Source: Hypsibius dujardini | Taxonomy: Eukaryota > Tardigrada > Eutardigrada > Parachela > Hypsibiidae | Assembly: GCA_001579985.1 (NCBI GenBank) | Contig: LRSR01006054.1 | Location: 1-33,177 of the forward strand | Length of the DNA: 33,177 bases | Direction: 5' to 3' | Shown: piece by piece, positions 1 through 9,200 of the stretch | Numbering within the stretch: position 1 is the stretch's first letter | Layout of the letters: every line of letters begins with the position of its first letter | Made by a program: the position numbers and the translations under genes | Notes under the pieces: generated by a model | Told to the model about the DNA's origin: nothing | Databases searched by the model: none | What the model saw: only the letters and a program-made list of their open reading frames with translations

Positions 1-235
1 CTGACATCATCCAAAATTCAAGTTTGTTCTAAAAACCACCATTTTTACAGTGGAAATGAAGGAAAATGGAATTTTCAGTACCTGTGTTTTTCTAACTTTG
101 AAATGTCACCAAAAAAAATTTTGTCTGACTTTAACAGCGAAATAAATGTTTATGTTCTTGACTGAACTAGATCTAAATAATGAAATAGTTTGAAGTGATT
201 CTAAATTCGGCATTTGAATAATGCTCCAAATTAGA
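1..235 (-). repeat. Dispersed repeat, copy 1
   Basis: Read on the minus strand, this stretch aligns by eye with 12945-13165 read on the plus strand. Shared blocks include the ends near TTTGGAGCATTATTCAA, the run TTTTTTTTGGTGA, the block CACTGTAAAAATGGTG and the following TTTTTAGAAC. Similarity is patchy, so the copies are old. No open frame is conserved between them. It probably lies in intron 1 of the lipase-like gene and may be an eroded transposable element of unknown class. Confidence 0.5.
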
Positions 236-260
236 TGCAAGTTAAAAAAATTCAAGTTCG

Positions 261-400
261 TCCACTTCCGCCCACTTTCGCCCACTTCCGCCCACTTCCG
301 CCCACTTCCGCCCACTTCCGCCCACTTTCGCCCACTTTTGCCCACTTTCGCCCACTTTCGCCCACTTTCGCCAACTTCCGCCCACTTCCGCCCACTTTCG
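261..400. repeat. 10-bp minisatellite, 14 units
   Basis: Fourteen head-to-tail 10-bp units of CCCACTTYCG lie in exact register with no indel. They differ mainly by C/T at the seventh or eighth base, plus one unit with TTTTG and one with CCAAC. Short open frames through it on either strand are a consequence of periodicity. It probably lies in the first intron of the lipase-like gene, just downstream of its proposed splice donor at 456. Confidence 0.9.
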
Positions 401-456
401 CACTACCATGATGGGTCCATGGTTCCGTGTTGTCAGGACTCTAAAGAAGCCCCTAC

Positions 457-896
457 CTATAGTCGAGAATTTCCGGCTTGGTCTGATTGGCCATGGTGAA
501 CAAATGGAAGGTCGTCTTCACGTAGTCAGGGGACTCTGGTAACCGTGGAAAATTTCCCACGGTGCCCTGGATGGAGAACCAGCCCAGCTCGTTGTAGTGG
601 ACGTTGTTGGAGTCGTTTTGCCGGCCGCCGCTTATCGGCGATCGAAAGAGCGCCCTCGTGCCTTTGCGTTTCTTCAACTGGTCCGCCTCGTAAGTCGCCA
701 TCGCGGCGACCATTTGCGGCAGCATGAGGTCCAGATTGGCGTCTGTCTCGACGGGAGCTGTCACGTTCATGGGATGATCCAGAACGAGGCCATCCGCAGA
801 ACTGTCGTCGATGATTGAGGAGGAACTGTTGTTGGGATGAGCGGCAATGCAGCTCAGGATTAACAACAGATGCGTCAGGGAAGAAATAACCTCCAT
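457..896 (-). CDS. Pancreatic-lipase-family secreted protein, first coding exon (partial)
   Basis: Starting at the ATG at 896, the frame gives 146 codons plus two bases. Residues 1-20 form a signal peptide. A Ser/Asn/Asp-rich prosegment follows, with a basic KKRK site at 75-78. From about residue 99 the sequence follows the mature N-terminus of pancreatic lipases: YNELGWFS, then LPESPDYVKTTFHLFT and an N-x-T-K-P segment, matching the family pattern of a Cys-x-x-x-Leu-Gly-Cys-Phe-Ser motif followed by a Thr-x-Phe-x-Leu-[YF]-Thr strand. Both cysteines of the family's first disulphide are replaced, by H100 and W106. An in-frame TAG at 453 is avoided by a donor at 456 (AG|GTAGGG, phase 2). The catalytic Ser-Asp-His exons would lie beyond the left edge. 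The exon is clearly GC-richer than its flanks. Lipase assignment rests on these motifs only. Confidence 0.6.
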
Positions 897-1411
897 TGTC
901 ACGGGTGAAAGGAATGATTTTACACACTTTAATTCAATTTGGTTGACTTCCCTCTGAGTTACATATCAGTAGGAGCATGAAGTATAAAGCGTCTGAGACT
1001 CGTTTACAGACCAGATCTCGAACTACTACCGGTGGACTAATCGCCATTTGAAGAACAGATAATGATCAGCACGGGGGTGAGTTTTTTCTACAGCCGTTCG
1101 GAAGGTGCCTGGATGAAAGGTAGGAGGCATGCAGCCATTGGAATGATGAATGGGCTGATAGCAGGAGCCTATCAACTTTTGTTCGTTCTGATTATTTTTT
1201 CCAATGCCACAGACAGACAGATAGACCGATAGATGGGCAAATAGGCTTGTAAGGTGATCAACAGACCAACAGCGAGGCAGACAGGGAGACCGGCAGGAAG
1301 GCAGATAGACAGACAAACATGCATAAACGATAGGCAGACAGGGAGGCATACAGGCAGACAAGACGACAGAGAGACAGGAACATAGACAGACAGACAAACA
1401 GACTGGCAGGC

Positions 1412-1447
<36 letters not shown>

Positions 1448-1671
1448 GGAAGAAGATGAGGTTGGTATTAGGTCTCTCATCTTTTTTCATTTCTACCAAA
1501 GTCATGCATTATGCAGCATTCACTGCAGCAAGGACTGGCCATACTGTTCTTATATATGCAAAAGACAGTGCAATTGTGCCGGGGTTTCATTACAATAGGT
1601 ATATGTATTAGTGGACGTGATCGTAATCTACCTGCGCGAATGGAGACAATATTAATGTTTCGAGTAAATAA
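897..1671. other. Intergenic spacer between lipase-like gene and cyclase A
   Basis: No coding region was recognised. The stretch holds the presumed 5' flank of the lipase-like gene (no convincing TATA box on the minus strand) and the CAGA array at 1205-1447. No clear AATAAA for cyclase A was seen downstream of its stop at 1672. Confidence 0.6.
1205..1447. repeat. Imperfect (CAGA)n microsatellite
   Basis: Runs of GACA/GGCA tetranucleotides become pure CAGA repeats at about 1411-1447. The degenerate part at 1205-1400 suggests an older, interrupted array. Open frames rich in Cys-Leu-Ser-Val on the minus strand come from the repeat. Confidence 0.9.
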
Positions 1672-3289
1672 TTAAAAGAAAATGACGCGTTCGGCATTTG
1701 TCGATTCCTCGCGGACATGCTCATCTTGGATAACAGACGAGTTATTGTCACCCGCTATCCCAATCAGCCAGAATGTTTTCATCGTTCCTTTGCCCTAACA
1801 ATAAATGTGTGTGAAATGTATCTTCGAATTGGTTGCACCATCAACACCTCACAGTTGCTGCTGTAACGCATCACTCACCTTGACGTAAATTTCGCCCCGG
1901 TCATGCACCACAAATCCGCCAATATTTTCCAGAAACTCCTTTGTCTTCTCCGAGATTTGAATTCTCATGGCTGTTTAAAAAAACACACACACAGTAGAAT
2001 TGGTATGACTGTTTTAGCCTGAACAGAAATTGTCTGAAAAAGTGAGTTTGTTTCTCTCACGTTCCCCTGTCGATTCCATCCGGGAAGCAACGTTTACAGT
2101 ATCGCCGAATCTAAAAACACATTATGGAAAAATAAATAAAACAAATTAACTACCGTAATCTCCCGATCTCAAGGGACACTTTTTTGCCCTACCAGTTATT
2201 TTGATCCACCCCGGATCTTATTTGTTCATCACCGTTTGCTATTGTTTACCTACAATCAGTCAATCAACTGATTCGATGTATGTGTCAGGTAATTCCACTT
2301 AATCAATCGATCAATCGCTGCCAAGTTGCTCTTTCATTTCAACCAATCCCGACGCAGTGAATCCGATTGAACAGTCATCGATGACCGGAGGGGGCGGGGC
2401 TTAACTGTCCCTTGAGATCAGATGATTACGGTATAACAGTCAATCGGAATTTAGAAACTCAGTCAAGTAAATATACTGTACAGGCAATATCGAGGCATTT
2501 TATGGCCCACGATTCCGGCCACGCAGGATCCTAAGAAGTACAGATAAATCACCAGAATTCGTCATTAGAGTGTGGTGCCGTTTTTTCAACTGTTATGCCA
2601 GACAGCGCTCACCCGAATTGATTCCGATGCGAACTTGCAGTTTCTCCTTCAAGCTTTTCGGCACCTCAAAGTTGGAAATGTCCCGACGGATGTGAAGGGC
2701 CACGTTAGCGATCTCACTGACGTGGCGTTTTCCATTCCGAACAGGCAGACCACTTGACACCTAGACCCGCCAAAAAGAGCACGAAAAAGCGCTCCTTACT
2801 GCCCGCACAATCACAATTCTAAAGCGAGAGTAAAAAACGAAATAAATTGTGTTCCCTTTAATGTTATTATTATGTGAATAATATATTGTTAAGTAATAAA
2901 CTAAAAATTGTCTGGTAGTTTGTTAATTACTGTGATTGAGCAGAAGTGTGTGACCATTACGACTGCATTTTTAGACTTTAGACAACTTGTTTGCTTATGA
3001 TATTCTCGTAAGTCTTTTTAACAGTTTTTTTAGGGAAATTTGCGAATATGTTCCGGAAATTCCTCTCACCATGTAGGCGTCTCCGATGGTCTCGACTTTA
3101 TAGACGTCGTAGTTCTCCAGCACCCCGTCAAACAGAGTATACAGATTATTCAGCAATGAGACCACTTCCATGGGCGCAATACTCGCACAGATGGTTGTGA
3201 ATCCGACGATGTCGCTGAAGTAGATGGACACACTGTCGTAGGATTCCGGTGCGACAGTTTCTCCCTTGGTCAAGGCCGCCGCAATAACC
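1672..3289 (-). CDS. Cyclase A, exons 15-20: guanylate cyclase catalytic domain and tail
   Basis: Class III cyclase domain. The metal aspartates are D894 in YFSDIVGFT and D938 in VETIGDAYM. Guanine is read by E934 in KVETIGD and C1006 in PRYCLFGDTVN, the pair that distinguishes guanylate from adenylate cyclases. The transition-state residues are N1013 and R1017 in VNVASRMES. All are intact, so the domain should be active as a homodimer. The last exon (1672-1794) reads [13 protein letters not shown] and then a short unique tail ending RVIFF. Exon 15 differs from copy B at 7 of 74 residues, while many third codon positions differ. Confidence 0.9.
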
Positions 3290-6200
3290 CTAACTCAAAC
3301 AGTCAACTCTTTTAGGGATGGCAAAACTAAACTAAGACTAAGTGACCAACTAACTAAGTGACCAACTAACTGAGTGACCAACTAACTAAGTGATCAAGTA
3401 ACTAAGTGACCAAGTAACTAAGTGACTAAGTAACTAAGTAATTAGGTAACTAAGTAACTAAGTAACCAATTGACTAAGTGCCTAAGTGACTAAACTAAGA
3501 CTTTAAGGGACTAATTTTTCGTCCCTGTTTAATATCTTGTTTAGTTGAACAAGAAACTAAAATAAAGTCTTAGTTACTGAAGATTTAAGTGATAAAATTA
3601 ATAAACTAACACTGGTCAGCTAATTTTGACTAAAGCTAGACTGAAATTTTCTATTACATGGACTTAAGAAACTAAATTAAAAATCCTTGATAACTCTAAT
3701 TTTTAGTTGACTAAAAAAACTAATTTAAAATTAGTTAACTAACTGAGTTTTGGCCATCCTTAATTATTTGTTGCATTGAATTATTTAAACGTTTCAGTTT
3801 TTGATTTGTTACTTTGGTAATAGTTGTCCGAGAAGTTCTTCCGACCGTTTCTTCTCTTCCATAAACTGACGCGTCTTCTCGACGACCTGCTCCTCCAGAT
3901 TGTTGGCATACTGCTCCATGCGAGCCAGGAGGTAATCGACAATGTTGGCGCTACCTTTGCCGACAATCTTTTTCACGATTTCTTTGATCTTTGTGAAGGG
4001 CGGACGTGTCAGAGCAAACTCGGACCAGCAATTCTCCATTAACTGATACAGCTCTGGACGGCAAGCGGTACGCGGCACGACCGGTCGCATAGGGGGAATA
4101 TTGCCCTCCTTGACCTAAACATAACAAGTTCACTTTAACGCTGCAATAAATAATATAATCTTCATTTTACATTTATTAACGACGCAATTTCGGATTGTTG
4201 CGTGAATTTTATATGGCATTTTAGCCTTATTACTTCGAGCACAATGGTTTTTGGAGACTCCTGGTAGCTGTATGCCGCCGCTTCACCGTCCAACATTCCC
4301 GACGAGTATGGCGAGCTTCTCAGAATTATTTGTTGCAGCACAATCGCGAAGCTGTAGATGTCGCCTACGTTCCATTGTTGAAATGAAGAATAATATTTGT
4401 TTCTCAATGTTTATTAAGTTTAATATTAAATTATTTATAAATATTTATAAGATTTACCTTTTTGAGTGCCACGTGCGGGCATTGTCAAGCGCAAAAGTTC
4501 CGGCGCCCGCCACAGCAGAAGAGTGTAGAGACCGCTGTCTTCGTTCCTTCGTTTGTCGTTGGTGTCCGGCGGCTCAAGGTCAGCCGGGTTGACGAACGCC
4601 GAGATGCCGTAGTTGGTGATCTTGAGGACGAAACGACCGTCCACCAGGCAGTTGAAGCCGGTCAGGAAACCGTGGGAACCGATGGCCGATGCGTGGAGAT
4701 ACTCCATGCCCTTTAAAAGTAAAAAGTAAAAAAAAAAAATATCCTCTTGACCTCTTCTTGTTGGCTTGAATTGCAAAAGTTTTGAACCGCTTAACCGCTA
4801 ACCTCTTCAAAAAGAGCATAAATTCAGTCATTCGACAGCATGGACAAACGAGGTATGGTATGACTCCAACAAGACGTCGAAATGATATCGAAATCCGGAC
4901 GAATTTACAATTTCAGACATGAATCAGTTGAAAAATAAAGATTTTGGTGAAAAAGTTTGTTTTTTGAGTTCTGGTTTGACCGGGTGAATAGTTTAAAGGA
5001 CCTAAAACAAAAGATTATTCTCCCTGCTAAAAAAGCCAATCCTTAATTGTTTGGATTTCAAAGTTTTTAATACTAGAGAATCTAAATTTGATTCGAAATC
5101 GATTAGCGTTGATAAAAATACATTATGCCATCAAGCGGCGGAGCCATCAGGTGGCTATGCTGTGCTAGCTCCCTAGTGCGATTCGAGAATTAGTGTAACT
5201 CCGCCCCACGGACTCGTGAAATATTTCTGTATACGCAAATCAACCGACATTCAATTTCGGATCAGACAAATACAAAACATTCAAAGTCCAAGCTATTTCG
5301 TAGTTAGACGAAATGGTTGTTTGAGGGGAAAAAATCATACGTTGTTTTCGGTAGCTTAAACATTCGCGTGCTAGAATTAAGATCTGAGCAAAACTTTGTT
5401 TCTTTTCAAATTACGTAATCTCAACTATATTTTGCATGAAATTTTCCAAATCGATCGAATGTTCAAATCCCCAACCGATTTATATTAAGACAATCCCAGT
5501 GAATGTACGATTGAATATTTAATGTACGATATTTAATGTAATGAGTGAATGAATGTACGATATTGAATATTTATAATGACAAGGAAATTAACTTTGGTTG
5601 AACTTTTGTTGAACATTTCTTTTCTGTTTCCGTTTTATTATTTCCATCGAGTTTGTGGATTCCTTGACTAGGAGCCTGACAAAATGCTAGCCGTATTGCC
5701 CAACCAAAAACTGACCTCAATCAAATCCTTCAACAGAGAATATTTAAAGGCCCAGTCGAGTTCGAGCTTGTCTGACTCGAGGATGGTCTCCAGCGTGCCC
5801 TTGGCGCAGACCTCACCGACAATGCTCTCGCAAAAGGTGCTGTCATCCAAACAGAGCCCGACGAAACGATGCAGGTTAGGGTGGATCACCGCGCGAACCT
5901 GAATACACAGAAAAGGACATTTTTAACCAACCTCCCCTCACGAAGAGCGAAGAGCGAACTTGGGACGATTTTGAAAGGAGGAACGCAAAATGCATTCACT
6001 ATATTTTTTAAGCTTTGGTTAAAATTTGAGTGATTATTTAAAAAATTTATTTCCTCGGTGAAGCTATAAAAAATGAAAAATCTTTATGGTAAAATCTTTT
6101 AAGTCCGTAAAACACGGAATGATTCATTTCTCGTGATGTGCACTGTAAAAACCTCGATTTTCGGGAAAGGTTTAATTTCATGTTTTTTTTTACATCATCT

Positions 6201-9200
6201 CTTTTCAAATTCAATTTAGAATCGGTTTAGGTTTTGCTTTTCAATTTTCAGTTTTCAATCGATTGGTTTTCGCAGAATCTTCTTCGGATGGCAGGGGGCG
6301 GAGCTATCGACCTTTCAATTGAGAAATTTGCCAGTTTCCAGTCTGTATTGAGTCTGGCCGATAGCTCCGCCCCCTGTCATCCGAAAGCATTTCTCCTAAT
6401 GTCAATTGAATTCAATTTAAGTTTGAATGTGAATAGAAAGAGTTTTGTAAAACTGCGACATCAAACCCTCGTCAAAAATTGCGCTTTTTAAAGCGGCATC
6501 GAGGAATAAGAATCTTCTCGTGATTTGCGGCCTTTGAAAAGTCCGACAAAAAATGTTAGAGCTTCACAGCTTAAAACTTATTTTAGTAATCATCCTTAAT
6601 ACTGAAATAATTTGAGAAAGTAAAGTGGATGTATTTTGCGTTCCCCTCTGAAAAGAAAATCGTCCCAAAAGACAGCCTTGATGGAATGGCAGACCTGGTT
6701 CAGCTCTTTGACCAGGTTCGCTGTTGGCTTGTAGATCTTCTTTGGGATCTCGATGATGCACACGGGCACGCCCCTGTACATGGCCACCTCCCCGCGGGCA
6801 TTGCTCCAGTTACTCTTGCTGATGGTGCTCGTAAGCCGACCGTCCAGACCGCTTGGCACTGAACTGACCTATAACATCGACACTGTATTCTACACGAGAC
6901 TCTTCTGCCCGGCTTACTGGGTTGCTTGAAGTGCTGACGATCCTTCCCGTCAACTGTTTCAGTTCGTCCTTCTGAATACGCCACCAAAACGGGTCATTAC
7001 TTGCACTGTTGGCCTTCCTAAGAATAAACATTGACAATAGTATATTTATAGCGACGAATGCTTAACCCGTTAACAAACGGTGCCAGATCGGACACGATTT
7101 GAGTGCCGGAAGTATTTTTTAGAACGCCACTTGAAGCCCCCATCCCATTTTTGTGTAGTGTGCACATGCAAAAAGGTCGTCACTTACATTTTTGTAATTA
7201 AGAAGTAGCCACCAATGCCGGAGGCCGCCGCGACAACGAGTAGTCCCAATGCCAGGCCGGTGATGGATCCTGGCTGACTACTCAGCCCCAATGCTATCGA
7301 AATATTCGTTGTGTAACATGTTCTGGCAGTTACAAACTCCACGGGAAAGGGTAGTTCTTTTTACGTGGTTGGCATGCGATTCCCAATCCGTCAAATCCGC
7401 AGATCGGCTCGTTCGGCGGCAAACCGTCGCGATCGGGCCACTTGAACTTGCCGTACCAAATGGTTTCGAAGTTACTGTAGTCGATCCTCAGGATATCCTA
7501 GAACGTACACACAAATAAAAAATATGTAATACAAAAATATACATATGTGAGTGTGTGTAGTATAAATAAACTGGAAACACGCGTTCAGGAATTTATTATT
7601 AATTCGTAAAAATCTAGCAACAAAACCTCAAATTTTCCAGATTCTGGGCTCATTTGTTTGAGGGAATAGGCACGAGTTCGGTCCCCATCCTCGTCGATAT
7701 CGATGAGGTAGCCCAATGGGCTTGGCACCGAAGTGTTGGTCATGGTAAGGGCTATCAGAGTCCCGTTTTTCACATTCCCTCCCAACCGGTGAAGTCTGCT
7801 AATAGCACTGGCGTAGATTATAACCGCATCGTAATAACTGGTCACAACCGGATCAACCTGAAACGTTACCGTCAATAACACTTCAAACAGTTCAGCTGTA
7901 TCAATCATGCAATTTTGTTGTACCAACAACAATCATTTTTGTCAAGTTCACGAGTGCAGTACTCCACTACTCATATCTGTACCTCCTCGAATGCCCCGTA
8001 GATGTAGTTGTAATATTTTTTAGCCCGTCTGCGGACCTCTTTCTGGAATTCTGTGAAAAACTGATCCCGCGTCTCGTACAGGGCGAGTAACGCCAAGGAA
8101 CGATAAGCTGACTGGGCATCCTGAAAAAGAAGTAGCACGAAAATGCAAAGGTCACGCATCGAATGCAAAGGTTACGCGTCCAATGCAAAGGTTACGCGTC
8201 CAATGCAAAGGTTACGCGTCCAATGCAAAGGTCACGCGTCCAATGCAAAGGTCACGCGTTGAATGCAAAGGTCACGCGTCCAATGCAAAGGTCACGCGTC
8301 CAATGCAAAGGTTACGCGTCCAATGCAAAGGTTACGCGTCCAATGCAAAGGTCACGCGTCCAATGCAAAGGTCACGCGTCCAATGCAAAGGTCACGCGTT
8401 GAATGCAAAGGTCACGCGTTGAGAGGTGTATTTGGTTTGAAATTATTTTAAAAACGGATGTACTCTTTCGTGAACGTCGTGATTCATCCAGTTGAACTCG
8501 CCCCATGATTTGCTCTTAAACAGCTCCACCGCAATGTATACCTGCAGTGTTATTACAGTGATAAGTGATCTGACATTGATGCAGTGATCCAAAATTCAGA
8601 GGCAAAGGTTACTAACATAATTGCCATCAGTCAGACCAAGCGTTCGAGCGCATATCTGAAAGAAAAACCTCGGCCAATCAAAAAGGCACCACTACAGTTC
8701 CCGTGTGCACCCATTTTACGATTCCTACCCCCTTTTCTCAATTAATGTGAAGTTTAAAACCAAATCAAGCTGGCTTAAGGATATTTGTGTTAATAATTTA
8801 GTTTGATTTCGTCTGAGATGAAAGTCTCAAGTTATTAGAAATCTCAGCTGAAAGTAAAAAATGATTGAGGATACCTTACAATCAACTTTAACTGAAATTC
8901 GTAAAATACAACTGTATCTCTGAACGACCAAATGTAAAGTGACACTGAAAAACTTTCTATTTAATTTGTGATACACGATAGAGAAAAAAATATTTTGATG
9001 ATTCTCATTTTATATTTCGTTAGTTATCCAATATTAAAAGGTATTTCCTACCGAAATTTTAATTAAATTAATAATAAATTAATAGATGCTGACAATGGTC
9101 TGTCAATAATAAAACCGGGGCGACAGAGGGTGACAAAAGCGAAAGCGGGTGAACGAGGGTAAAGCTGTTTCCTAATCAAAAATATCACTTATATTTGTAA

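Noticed and set aside
453-455. TAG as the true end of the lipase-like protein
   Set aside because: The frame stops in the middle of the N-terminal lipase strand, exactly at a usable AG|GTAGGG donor, so a splice is more likely. It cannot be excluded from this window.
1026-1505. Minus-strand frame of 159 codons rich in Cys-Leu-Ser-Val
   Set aside because: It is a read-through of the CAGA microsatellite; flanking residues match nothing.
8142-8420. CRISPR-like array
   Set aside because: Units abut with no unique spacers, and the context is a eukaryotic intron.
8163-8451. Three overlapping plus-strand frames of repeated [17 protein letters not shown]
   Set aside because: Artefact of a 20-bp array that is open in all frames, lying in a cyclase A intron.
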